Source: DATJPR01 sp963811705
GTDB taxonomy: Bacteria; Bacteroidota; Ignavibacteria; UBA10030; UBA6906
Length of the DNA: 64,000 nucleotides
Direction of reading: 5' to 3'
NCBI GenBank assembly: GCA_963811705.1
Contig: CAWESL010000022.1
Coordinates: 62,001 to 126,000 of the forward strand
The stretch's first letter is position 1; every line of letters starts with the position of its first letter. Positions 52,408 to 61,531 of this stretch are shown here, piece by piece. Under the pieces are notes generated by a model. The model saw only the letters and a list, made by a program, of their open reading frames with translations. It was not told the origin of the DNA and did no database searches. The translations under genes were made by a program, and so were the position numbers.

Positions 52408-53963
52408 TGCCGGAGCCTCCTCAGGAACAGTGTTGCGGTGACACCAAAGGCCGTTCGAAGATCAAATTCCCTGGACCGCCGTGCATCTTCGATGGAAAAC
52501 GAATCGTCATCGGTCGGATATTTCCCATCGTTGCCCGGTTCACTTTCTCCCCCGATTGAGAGAAAGGAGCCTCCGGTCGGCGTCGTCACGCGCAGCCGGA
52601 CCGGCGGATCGACCAGATCGGATTCACGTGTGCTGCTGCACACTCTCTTTCCGTCCCACGTCAGCGAAATCCCCTTCAGCGCGTCTTCCCGTCTCTGCCA
52701 CCACCGCAGATAGTCCAGGAATCGGACCGGGATTGCTCCCCGACGGACGGCTTCGGTGACGACTTCCGCGATGACCCGGTGATTCCGGTGAACCGGATGA
52801 TCGAGCAGGAAGACGGGCTCCTGGCGGGCCATCTTTCTCCGAATCACCGAAGCATAGTATGCGACCATCCGTTTCGGCGGGTACCCCGCTCTGCGGAGCG
52901 CCCCCGTGCTTATGGGATGAACGGGGATTTGCGGGGTAGCATAGCGCTTTGTCTTCGACCGGTACGAGAACGGAAAGCCGTCGTATCCCAGGGTGAATTC
53001 CGATGAATACGCAAGTTGGGAATCGTCGATCGCCTCCCCGAGCTCGGCGGTCCACTCTCCAAACGGGGCCGCATATCCTTTCGGCTGGATTCCTTCTTTC
53101 GCGAGGTGCGCCCGTGCCAGTCTGATGTCTGTCCTGAAATCGTCGACCGAGCGATAGACGACGTGCCGGTGGCAATGAATCCCGATCTCCTGGTCCTGAA
53201 GACCCCTGAAGACATCGAGGTACGTTCCGTGGCTTCCCGTATCGACGAACCAGGTAAACGGCGCACCCGATTCGCGTGAACAGCGGATAAAGTCTTCGAT
53301 GTCGCCCCGGCTCGCTTTGTCGGAGTCGAGGCGCACGGCGAAGACGCCCGGCGCTTCGCCGGGGAATGGCCAGAGCCGCGCGTAGGGAAGACCCCGGCGG
53401 TGATGGAGAAATTCGAGGGCCTTGCCGATCAGGAAGGTCAGGTCTGCGCGCGATACCGACGAGACGAGCTCGAACGGCTGGCGATCAGCGTGCGAGGGAA
53501 ACTGCCGATACCTCTTGGCAAACCCCTCCCAGACTTTCTGAAAATCGAATGGGAGGAGAACCGCCCACCCGCCTCCGACTTCACCGGCAAAGATTGCCGC
53601 GTCCCCCTGGTCCGTGCGCAGGACATTGGCCTCCCTGGGAATCACGCATTGGCCATCGAGATCCAGGAGGTCGCACCATCGATCACGCCGTTCGTCGACC
53701 AGATACCGGACATGCGACTTCCGTGTCGGCATGCCAATCGCCGGTGCGATATCGGCCGCCGCACCGATCACGGCGCCGCCGCGGGCAAGGACATCACGCA
53801 GCCCTTCGGCGTCTTCGCGGCTCAACCGGCCGTCGACCGCGAGAACACTCGCGCGAACAGGATCGAACACCGCGCCGTGCCCTTCGGACAACGGGACGCC
53901 GCATTGAATGAGAACCTGTTTCCAGGCCTCCGCCCCGTGAACCAGCGCACAATGAAGGATCAT
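52404..53963 (-). CDS. Polysaccharide deacetylase-like protein with extra N-terminal domain
   Basis: 519 residues. Residues about 205-420 have the NodB-type barrel pattern: VFAVRLDSDKAS (the DSD position replaces the usual TFDD), PFTWFVDTGSHG, IGIHCHRHVVY (H-x-H metal motif), YAAPFGEW and a late DHPVHR. The N-terminal 190 residues (ARGGAVIGAAADIAPAIG, VLLPFDFQKVWEG) look like a separate glutaminase- or lipase-like fold I cannot name. C-terminal extension of beta character. Overlaps both neighbours by 4 bases. Likely trims acetyl groups from the glycan, or is a catalytically altered relative. Confidence 0.75.
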   Translation of the reverse strand: MILHCALVHGAEAWKQVLIQCGVPLSEGHGAVFDPVRASVLAVDGRLSREDAEGLRDVLARGGAVIGAAADIAPAIGMPTRKSHVRYLVDERRDRWCDLLDLDGQCVIPREANVLRTDQGDAAIFAGEVGGGWAVLLPFDFQKVWEGFAKRYRQFPSHADRQPFELVSSVSRADLTFLIGKALEFLHHRRGLPYARLWPFPGEAPGVFAVRLDSDKASRGDIEDFIRCSRESGAPFTWFVDTGSHGTYLDVFRGLQDQEIGIHCHRHVVYRSVDDFRTDIRLARAHLAKEGIQPKGYAAPFGEWTAELGEAIDDSQLAYSSEFTLGYDGFPFSYRSKTKRYATPQIPVHPISTGALRRAGYPPKRMVAYYASVIRRKMARQEPVFLLDHPVHRNHRVIAEVVTEAVRRGAIPVRFLDYLRWWQRREDALKGISLTWDGKRVCSSTRESDLVDPPVRLRVTTPTGGSFLSIGGESEPGNDGKYPTDDDSFSIEDARRSREFDLRTAFGVTATLFLRRLRQ

Positions 53964-55360
53964 GTCAGTCTCTGGCGAAGGAAATGAACATCAGCGGTCG
54001 TCACTCCCCTGACGACCGGCACGCTGACGATAAATACGGCGATCCCGACAATCAGTTGGGCAATCAACGGCCACCCTCCCGTGAGCCAGAACGCGACCGC
54101 CGTCGTTCCCGCCGCAATCAGGTAGGACAGGAGGATGCGCTCGAGGGGCAGCGACAGGAACACGCTGACCTTTCTGGTCAACCCGATTACCATGACCAGC
54201 TCGCCGAGCGAAAGCGCAATACCGCTCCCGACGGTGCCCATGAGCAGCGTCAGGCCTGCGCACAGGACCACCAGCACCGCGGTGCCGTACGAAAGCGTGA
54301 CCATGTACGCCTTCTCCTGATGCGTCGCAAACAACACCGTCATCATGACAGTACTGACGACAGTCAGACCGAAGTACGGCATCGCCGCGGCGACAACAGG
54401 TGCTGCCGCCGCATACCCGTTCCCGTACACGATCGACGTGAGCGTTCCGGCGAACGCCATGGCAAACAGCGTCACCGGGACGGCGATAAAGAGCACCATC
54501 TTCAACGCAATGGCGACGATCAGCTTGAAGTGTTCCGTCTCCGAGGCCCACCGCGACGCGACAGGGAGAAACAGAAGGTAGAACACGCGGTCGAGCATGA
54601 GCGCGAAGAAGACGAGTTTCATCGCGGATCCGAAGAGGCCCGCTTCCTTCGTCGTCAGGATCGCGCCGACGATCAGGACGGGCGCGTTCACAATTGTCTG
54701 CGCCAGAAGCGATGATCCTCCGAGCGGGAGACTTTCCCGGAGGATGACCCAGGCGCGCCCGGGGGAAATCAGCCGGAGTCGGTCGGCCTCCCACGTGCGC
54801 ATAAACATGAACGTCACGGCCGTCATCACGGTGGCGCCGCCGGCGAACGCAACCGCGCTCCAGGGGGCGTCGGTCGGCTCACGCACAAGGAGAAGGACCA
54901 GGCCGAGGTATGCGACGTACATGGCGAGTCTGGCCACAGCCAGCTGTCCGATGGCGTTTTTCCCTTGCAGGAACCATTCCGGCGAGGCCGCCATCGGAAC
55001 CGCCGCGCCGATAAACAGTGCGACGGTCAGCCAGTCTCTCGTAAACCCGAAGGCGGCAAGCGCGCCTGCGGCAAACAGCACCGTGCTCAGGCATGCGAGC
55101 GAGACACGCAACACCACGATTTCGCCGGCACGAATTCCCTCCAGCGTGGAAGACGAGGCAACGTGTCGTGTTCCAAACACGTTGAGCCCCGGACCCGAAA
55201 ACAGGAACGCGTACCCGAGGATCGAAAGGCCGATGCTCATCAGGCCAAACGAGGACGGACCCAGCACGCGGGCCAGATAGGCAGTCACGAGAAACCCGAG
55301 CATGCGGCTCCCTGCATCCGATCCCGTCGCAGCCAGGACGTTTCTTGCCAGGGGCTTCAT
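53960..55360 (-). CDS. wzx: Polysaccharide flippase (Wzx/MATE-like)
   Basis: 466 residues with about 12-14 membrane helices. The N-terminus (VLAATGSDAGSRMLGFLVTAYLARVLGPSSFGLMSIG) is characteristic of O-antigen/lipid-linked oligosaccharide flippases. It should turn lipid-linked sugars from the inner to the outer leaflet. Start overlaps the glycosyltransferase stop by ATGA. No Wzy polymerase gene is seen in the cluster. Confidence 0.88.
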   Translation of the reverse strand: MKPLARNVLAATGSDAGSRMLGFLVTAYLARVLGPSSFGLMSIGLSILGYAFLFSGPGLNVFGTRHVASSSTLEGIRAGEIVVLRVSLACLSTVLFAAGALAAFGFTRDWLTVALFIGAAVPMAASPEWFLQGKNAIGQLAVARLAMYVAYLGLVLLLVREPTDAPWSAVAFAGGATVMTAVTFMFMRTWEADRLRLISPGRAWVILRESLPLGGSSLLAQTIVNAPVLIVGAILTTKEAGLFGSAMKLVFFALMLDRVFYLLFLPVASRWASETEHFKLIVAIALKMVLFIAVPVTLFAMAFAGTLTSIVYGNGYAAAAPVVAAAMPYFGLTVVSTVMMTVLFATHQEKAYMVTLSYGTAVLVVLCAGLTLLMGTVGSGIALSLGELVMVIGLTRKVSVFLSLPLERILLSYLIAAGTTAVAFWLTGGWPLIAQLIVGIAVFIVSVPVVRGVTTADVHFLRQRLT

Positions 55361-56436
55361 GCGGTTCGATCCAGAAGACCCTCAATGACGTCGCAGAGGC
55401 CCCGCTCTCTATTCTCCAATCCGAAGTCTGCAATGATTCTCTGGCGGGCCTCACGGCCTTTTGCCTCGGGCGAGATCATCGCCGTGCGGATCGCGTCCAT
55501 GAGCCCGGAGATATCTCCGCGTCGCACCAGAAATCCCGTCTGCCCTATCGCCGTCGGAATACCGCCGACGATCGTGCCGACAGGAATGCACCCGCACAAC
55601 ATTGCCTCGCAAAGGGTGTTTGGAAGTCCTTCCGTGAATGAGGGCTGACAGTACACTTTCGCCCGGGCATATTCTGCAGCGAGTCGTCGGCGTGGGAGCA
55701 GAGGAAGAACCTCGACATTGCCCGGGACTCCGCCGGGCAGGTCGTCCAACAGGCGGCGCTCGACCCCGATCAGGCGGAATCGGACCCCCGGCATTTGTTG
55801 TGCCGCTTCCATCAGCACGTCGATCCCTTTGACCCTCAATCGCAGCGGCGTATCACAAGAGGCAACAGTAAGCACAACGGCATCCCGCTCGCCGCTGCCG
55901 GGCGGCCACTCGGCAGCATCATACCCCGTCGGAAGATACGTGATATTTCTTCCTTCATAAGCAGCAAGTTTCTTCGCCGCTTCGCCCAACGATGGATCAA
56001 CGACGAGCAGCCGATCCGCCTTCCGGAATGCGTACCGCAACATGGGAACCCTCCAGGAGGAGAGCCAGATCCCATACCCGATCTCGCGCTCCCTGGCCGC
56101 GTCCACTCCCCCGATCACCACAACCGACGGTTTGTGCAACATATGCGCGAGCAGGGTATTCATTGCGGAATAGACGGACCCGAACCAGGTCAGGACGAGA
56201 TCGCATCGAGCAATTGCGAAGAGGAGGGCAACGAGCGCCCCGGGTCCGCTCCGGATGACCGTCCGTAGATCGTAGTGACGGAGAAGCATCTTCTCGTCTT
56301 CAGCCACGAAAGGCGGGTACACCGTGGAGAACAGGACGATTCGTGCGGGACCACCCGCACCACTGCCCGGGCTAGCGCTCACGTTCAAGAAGCTGGACGG
56401 ATTGTGGGGGGAAACAGACGGCCAGAACCTCTTCAC
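55357..56436 (-). CDS. Glycosyltransferase, GT4 family
   Basis: 359 residues, GT-B fold. YLPTGYDAAEW, RLRVKGIDVLMEAAQQMPGVRFRLIG and the EGLPNTLCEAMLCGCIPV signature are present. The N-terminal domain starts with RIVLFSTVYPPFVAEDEKML; ATG 56436 leads with a 30-residue hydrophilic stretch, so a slightly later start is possible. It is the first gene of a five-gene coupled operon running to 50459. Confidence 0.87.
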   Translation of the reverse strand: MKRFWPSVSPHNPSSFLNVSASPGSGAGGPARIVLFSTVYPPFVAEDEKMLLRHYDLRTVIRSGPGALVALLFAIARCDLVLTWFGSVYSAMNTLLAHMLHKPSVVVIGGVDAAREREIGYGIWLSSWRVPMLRYAFRKADRLLVVDPSLGEAAKKLAAYEGRNITYLPTGYDAAEWPPGSGERDAVVLTVASCDTPLRLRVKGIDVLMEAAQQMPGVRFRLIGVERRLLDDLPGGVPGNVEVLPLLPRRRLAAEYARAKVYCQPSFTEGLPNTLCEAMLCGCIPVGTIVGGIPTAIGQTGFLVRRGDISGLMDAIRTAMISPEAKGREARQRIIADFGLENRERGLCDVIEGLLDRTA

Positions 56437-56583
56437 CTGTCATCGGTCGAACGAGCGTCCGCGCGTAATCTGAAAGAACCGGTGAAGAGCTTCTGGGTTC
56501 AGATCTTCAGCAAAGATACTTGAAACGCGCGCGACAAGCAAATGCACCGTCAAGCAGCCGCAGACAGGACTGTCAGCGTCGCA

Positions 56584-57141
56584 TCATTGGGATTTCTCGA
56601 AGACCAGCGATGCGGAATTCATGCAGTATCGGAGACCGGTCGGGGCAGGACCGTCGTCAAAAACATGACCAAGATGTGCGCCACATCTGCTGCAGACCAC
56701 CTCGGTGCGTTCCATCGTAAGAGAGTTGTCCGAATCCAGGCGAACGTTTTCGGATGCAACGGGTTTCCAAAAACTCGGCCAGCCGGTTCCGGATTCAAAT
56801 TTCGTGTCCGAGGAAAAGAGATCGTTTCCGCAACAGACGCACCGATAAATGCCGGTTTCGTGATTGTTCCAATATTTTCCTGTGAACGCTCGCTCGGTCC
56901 CCTTCTCCCGGGTGACATGATATTCCTCGGGGGTAAGACGTTTCTGCCACTCCTTGTCCGACATCGACACCTTCTGTTCCATCACGAACTTCCTCCTGTT
57001 CCAATCCAACACTCTGACACTGTCCGTTCGACCCTCTTTTGCGTCGGGATGCTGTCCGGAAAACGCGACAGGATCCCCCGGGCAGACGACGCCGACGGAA
57101 CTCAAAACGACGGCCAAACATGCCAGATAAAGTGCTTTCAA
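56584..57141 (-). CDS. msrB: Peptide methionine-(R)-sulfoxide reductase MsrB, probably exported
   Basis: 185 residues from TTG 57141, which has GGAG at a good distance. The first 25 residues (KALYLACLAVVLSSVGVV) look like a signal peptide, so the enzyme acts outside the cytosol. The MsrB domain begins at MSDKEWQKRLTPEEY and shows the zinc pairs CCGNDLF and CSRCGAHLGHVF, the GTGWPSFW stretch and the catalytic Cys in RYCMNS. It repairs oxidised methionines. A cytosolic reading would start at the internal ATG near the MsrB domain (MEQKV). Confidence 0.88.
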   Translation of the reverse strand: MKALYLACLAVVLSSVGVVCPGDPVAFSGQHPDAKEGRTDSVRVLDWNRRKFVMEQKVSMSDKEWQKRLTPEEYHVTREKGTERAFTGKYWNNHETGIYRCVCCGNDLFSSDTKFESGTGWPSFWKPVASENVRLDSDNSLTMERTEVVCSRCGAHLGHVFDDGPAPTGLRYCMNSASLVFEKSQ

Positions 57142-57290
57142 CGCAATGCTCCCGCTCTCACTCCATAAACACACGGGGGCAGTCCGGAGTTCTCCGGCCA
57201 TCGCAACCTTCAGGCCCACAATTGCAGAACAGGAAAAGGCGAAGGAGAGAACACTCCGGAATGCGGTCTGAGAGGAAGAACGAACGCCCA

Positions 57291-58919
57291 TCAGGCCGGT
57301 GCGTCGGCCTGCGGCGCATCGCCCTGCCCGACATCGGTGACGGTGCCCGGAGCCGCGGGGGACTGGCCATCGCGCGGCACCTCGGCCGACGGCGCTTCGC
57401 GATGTTCAGGCTTGGTGTCGACCAGTCCGACACGCACAGCCCTCCAGCCATGTTCGCCCCGGGCGCGGTTCATTTCCTTGACCGCAATTCCCCGAACGAG
57501 AGCGCCGCTCTGCATCGGCGTAACTTTCAGCAGGGCGCCGGGGACGAAGATGTCGGAAACGAATCCGATCGGGTCTTTCTCCGCTTTGACGATCAATTTC
57601 AACGAGCCGGAAAACTCGCGGGCGAACGATCGGTCAGGCACAAGTGTTGTCGGCTGCATCGAGACAGCTTCAAACCGGGATTGCTGCCCGGAGGCCAGAT
57701 CCCGGACTCTGATCAGAACGGTTGTTCCCGGTTCCGGGAGATTTTTTTCCCAGGGAGAACGATGGTACCGGTATCGCGCGCTCCCATCGAGGCGGAACGT
57801 AATGAAACAACTCCGGGATTTCTGGTCGATGTTCGTCACAATGCCGACGTAGGTCGGATCTCCCTCGAACAGGAGATCGTCGGCTTTCCGCGCTTCGTCA
57901 ATATAGAGGGGCGAGTTGTCGGACGAAGGGGCCTCGGCAAACCACTGCTCGGCTTCCCACGTCAAAAGCGCCGGAGAGATCCTGAGGTTCTTGCTGCGAC
58001 GAACGGCAATTGCACGCGCGATTTCCGTCTTCGCTTCAGGGAGGCGGCCGAGGTTGATGAACGCTTTCGCCAGCAGCTCACGGATGCCGAGAAGAAAGAC
58101 TTCGTCGTCCTTGAGAGAGATCACCTTGCACAAACAGGCGAGAGCCCTGCCATCGTCGTGCCCGAGGTAGGCTTCGCCGAGCACGGCCCATGCCCAGAAT
58201 TCCGCCCGCTTGGCGACGACGACCTGTCGGACGAGTTCCTGCGCTTCGGCGGCCCGGCCGAGAATGATCAACAGCCGTCCCCGTTGGTACTTCAGCCAGA
58301 GGTTCTGCGGCTTTCGCAGGAGAAGTTGCTCCACGAGCGAAAGGGCCCAGGCGCCGTCATCCGACGCTCTGGTCTGTACCACGATTTTCGCGGCCGTCAG
58401 GACGACACGTTCCGCAAGACTCGGGAGTGGATAACCGTTCACTTCCTTCCCCTCGAAGTCCTCTGCCTGCATTCTTTCGGTCCCCACCGCCCTGACCAGG
58501 GGAACAAACCAGCTCCAACCGTCCTCCCCTTGAAGCTGGGACGTCACCCAGAGCATCGCCGAATGCAGTTTGTCCGGTCCCGGCACCAGCGGGATTGCCT
58601 GGAGATACACATCGATTAACATTCCCACTTCGTCTTCGGTGAGAAGGTGCCTTCGTGGATCCTCCTTCCAAGCCCTCAGGATCCTGTGGACAAGCCAGCC
58701 CGACGCATTCGCCGCCTTGTCCGTGTTGATGAAGTACTTCCCCATTTCCAGCACGCAGGCAGCGGCCGCAGTGATCGCGCTTTCCTCGATCAGACTCTTC
58801 GCTTTTTGATGGAGAGACCAGAAGTACTTTGCCCGGAGAGAGGGGTTGTCGGGCTCGTTGATCAGTTGATCGCGGAGATTATCGAGTCCGTCGGCTATGG
58901 GTAGTTCAGGTAGCGCCAT
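57291..58919 (-). CDS. TPR-like protein with S1/OB-type beta domains
   Basis: 542 residues from ATG 58919. Residues 20-310 are alpha-helical repeats (WALSLVEQLLLRKPQN, FWAWAVLGEAYLGHDDGRALACLCKVIS, LLAKAFINLGRLPEAKTEIARAI). Residues about 355-405 (YVGIVTNIDQKSRSCFITFRLDG) look like an S1/cold-shock-like fold, and a second similar unit lies near 440-500. The tail is low-complexity Pro/Ala/Asp. It resembles from memory the TPR proteins of TOTE conflict systems (DUF7017), which I cannot confirm. It follows the YhaO/YhaN pair, 186 bases downstream, so a DNA-damage or defence link is plausible. Confidence 0.55.
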   Translation of the reverse strand: MALPELPIADGLDNLRDQLINEPDNPSLRAKYFWSLHQKAKSLIEESAITAAAACVLEMGKYFINTDKAANASGWLVHRILRAWKEDPRRHLLTEDEVGMLIDVYLQAIPLVPGPDKLHSAMLWVTSQLQGEDGWSWFVPLVRAVGTERMQAEDFEGKEVNGYPLPSLAERVVLTAAKIVVQTRASDDGAWALSLVEQLLLRKPQNLWLKYQRGRLLIILGRAAEAQELVRQVVVAKRAEFWAWAVLGEAYLGHDDGRALACLCKVISLKDDEVFLLGIRELLAKAFINLGRLPEAKTEIARAIAVRRSKNLRISPALLTWEAEQWFAEAPSSDNSPLYIDEARKADDLLFEGDPTYVGIVTNIDQKSRSCFITFRLDGSARYRYHRSPWEKNLPEPGTTVLIRVRDLASGQQSRFEAVSMQPTTLVPDRSFAREFSGSLKLIVKAEKDPIGFVSDIFVPGALLKVTPMQSGALVRGIAVKEMNRARGEHGWRAVRVGLVDTKPEHREAPSAEVPRDGQSPAAPGTVTDVGQGDAPQADAPA

Positions 58920-59104
58920 GATGAATACGCCCGCCCAAGTTCGCCCTGGAAATCCCATTTCACAAACCACCCGTAATATCGAACGTAGAAACCGTTTCCG
59001 CAAGTCACTCCACGACGGAGCGGCCCGCGAAGACGTCCCGAGGTGAATCTCGCGAATCTGAGAGGATTTCGCCGGAAGGTGGACGGTTCGCCCGGGGCGG
59101 CGGG

Positions 59105-61531
59105 CTACGTCAAATTGATTCTTTCGCCCCCGAGCAGTCCGGCATGCGATGGGTAACACGTGAAGACGACGATCTGATGATGGCGCGAAAACTCCTGGAG
59201 AATGGACGCGGCAACGGTCTGGCGTTCCGGGTCAAGATTGACCAGAGGATCATCGAGGACGATAAATCCATCCCCCTCCTTTAAATAGATTTCCGCCATT
59301 GCGATGCGTATGGCAATCGCCAGAACATCGAGCGTCCCGCCAGAAAGTTGCGCAAGGGTAAGCTCATGTCCCCCCGTGTCGATGCGTTCAGGGAGTGCGC
59401 CCTGCATCCGGAGAGACCCGTGGCGTTCCAACGTCAGTCGGGTCAAGAGCTCTTCCGCCCTCCGGCGATAGGAGGTGAAAAGATTGTTGTCCAGGACTTT
59501 CAGCAGCCGATCAAGTTCAGATCGGATTCGCTGATATGCTCGCCCCTGTTCAAGGATCCTTTGAAATTCATCCTTCCTTCTTCGGCACACTTCATCAAGT
59601 TCTTTGCGGGTGCCCCCCGGGGCATTCTTTTCAAACTCCAGTCGCGCTTTCTGGATGTCGACGAGGCTTCTGAAGGCCCCGTCCATGTCCGCCTTTGCCT
59701 TTTCATACGCGGCGAGGAATGCCTCGGCGTCGGCGTATCCGGACGGGAGTGGCGTACTTGACGCCATTGTCTCCCTGGTCTTCTGTTCTTCGGTTTTACA
59801 GGCAGCAAACTTCGTGAGGAGGTTTTCCATACTACCATAGAGTTTCGTCCATGCATCACACTGCAGCTGAAGCGTGCGCTGTTCCGCACGCTTTGCCTCC
59901 CCCTCCCCCCTCATGACCAGGAGTTCCTTTGTGATTTCCTCTTCCTGCCTGGCGGGATTCGTTTGCCGGAGGGCTCGCACCTGTCCGGCAAGGGCCTCGA
60001 ACGTTTGCTCGCCCAACGTTTCGGCGAGGACCCGCCGGCTGGTGTCCACTTTCGTCCGCTGTGCGTCGTACACCTTGAATGCCGCGATCGCGTCTTCGAT
60101 CGTTTTTGATTTGACACGCTCGAGAAGCGAAACGAGACGTGCTTGCGTCTGGCCGCGTTGCCGCTCAAGGGTTTCCGCATCGTCATCTGCCGACCAGACT
60201 TCGAGTGTCATCGCCGGGTGTGTCAGGACAAGCTTCCCCGCGACAGTCGATTCGTAGACCTCGCCGGCCTTGAGCGAAATGGCCACGTCGTCCGTCCCCT
60301 GATGGACATGGAACTCCCCGGGGGACTTCGCCATGAGCCGCAGAGCGAGTTTCCGGGCGGAAATCCTGATCTCGATCTTCTGAAGTACGGCCAGTTCTTT
60401 GCGAAGTTCTTCGATCTGATCCGGCGTGATCGGGGAAAGCCCCTTCAGGATTTCTTCCTCCTCGAGGACGCGCAGATGAATTCGTTCCGCCTTCGCAAAG
60501 GCATCGCGGATCTTCTGCTGGCGTGTGCGCTCTCTCGCCTCGGAAAGCTCCTTTTCCACCTCCGCGTATCGGGCCAGGAGGGTCACGATCGATTGGGATG
60601 CGATCTCCAATTGTGCCTCCGCCTTCGGCCACTGTTCGATGGCCTCCCGCAGGTCGCGGAGTTCCTTTTCGCGGTCCTGGAGATCGCGTGTCAATGCCGA
60701 TCGCCGGCGTGCATCCTCGGCTATCGCACTTTGGCCGGAGACGGTGCCGGACAACGCGGAATAGCGATCCTCTCCCTCCTTTTCTTTCGCGACAAATTCA
60801 TCGAGCGTACGCTCATACCCATCGACTTCGCGAAATGCTCTCTCTGCGCGCGCGAAGTCGTAATACGCCGTGAGGATGGTGCCTGCCCCCTTTTCCCACG
60901 GATCGTCGATTCCCCGTCCCTTCTCGGGCGCATTATGCGCCGGGTCCCAACGGCCGAAATACTGAGCGATGTGGTCATCGAGACGTCTCCCGAACATGTC
61001 GATCGCGACGCCGTCGGAGGCATAGAGAGACTTCCGGAGCAGATCCGCGAACCCTCCCGTTCCGCTCCCCGCGTCTTCCTCCAGGTTCTCGATGGTCCGT
61101 GAGAGTGACGCCTGACTCACGCACAGGACATGCTCATATGTCCCTTCATGGGCACCCAGACACTCCTCGAGTATTTCTTGAATCCTGCCTTCGTCCGAAA
61201 GCTCACCCCCGTCGTCGAGGAAGAGACGCGACGCCAGACTCTTGGGTGCAATCCACGTGCGTTCGAGACGGAAGGTCTTCCCGCCGCAATGGAATTCAAG
61301 ACTCGCGCGTGCCGTATTGCCTTGGCCGACAGGAAGATACGGGGCTATCAGCGACCGAAACCGGACTTGGGTCATCGGCGCACCGGCAAACAATACGCGC
61401 CGGAGTGCAGCCGCGAGCGTGGATTTGCCCGCCTCATTCGGTCCGAGAACCACGTTGAGCCCCGGGGCAAACTCCAGGTTCCTGTCGCGTCCCCCGGCGA
61501 ACGGATTCAAGCCAAGGCGGCGCACGATCAT
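59105..61531 (-). CDS. YhaN/SbcC-like AAA ATPase, without zinc hook
   Basis: 808 residues. Walker A GPNEAGKST (residues 30-38) close to the N-terminus, long coiled coils in the middle (about 240-650), and the C-terminal signature LSGGTLD with Walker B FIVLDDPLVNLDPER. I see no CxxC zinc hook at the coiled-coil apex, which separates it from SbcC/Rad50 and points to the YhaN type. Its ATG overlaps the nuclease stop as ATGA. It probably clamps DNA and drives the partner nuclease. Confidence 0.85.
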   Translation of the reverse strand: MIVRRLGLNPFAGGRDRNLEFAPGLNVVLGPNEAGKSTLAAALRRVLFAGAPMTQVRFRSLIAPYLPVGQGNTARASLEFHCGGKTFRLERTWIAPKSLASRLFLDDGGELSDEGRIQEILEECLGAHEGTYEHVLCVSQASLSRTIENLEEDAGSGTGGFADLLRKSLYASDGVAIDMFGRRLDDHIAQYFGRWDPAHNAPEKGRGIDDPWEKGAGTILTAYYDFARAERAFREVDGYERTLDEFVAKEKEGEDRYSALSGTVSGQSAIAEDARRRSALTRDLQDREKELRDLREAIEQWPKAEAQLEIASQSIVTLLARYAEVEKELSEARERTRQQKIRDAFAKAERIHLRVLEEEEILKGLSPITPDQIEELRKELAVLQKIEIRISARKLALRLMAKSPGEFHVHQGTDDVAISLKAGEVYESTVAGKLVLTHPAMTLEVWSADDDAETLERQRGQTQARLVSLLERVKSKTIEDAIAAFKVYDAQRTKVDTSRRVLAETLGEQTFEALAGQVRALRQTNPARQEEEITKELLVMRGEGEAKRAEQRTLQLQCDAWTKLYGSMENLLTKFAACKTEEQKTRETMASSTPLPSGYADAEAFLAAYEKAKADMDGAFRSLVDIQKARLEFEKNAPGGTRKELDEVCRRRKDEFQRILEQGRAYQRIRSELDRLLKVLDNNLFTSYRRRAEELLTRLTLERHGSLRMQGALPERIDTGGHELTLAQLSGGTLDVLAIAIRIAMAEIYLKEGDGFIVLDDPLVNLDPERQTVAASILQEFSRHHQIVVFTCYPSHAGLLGGERINLT

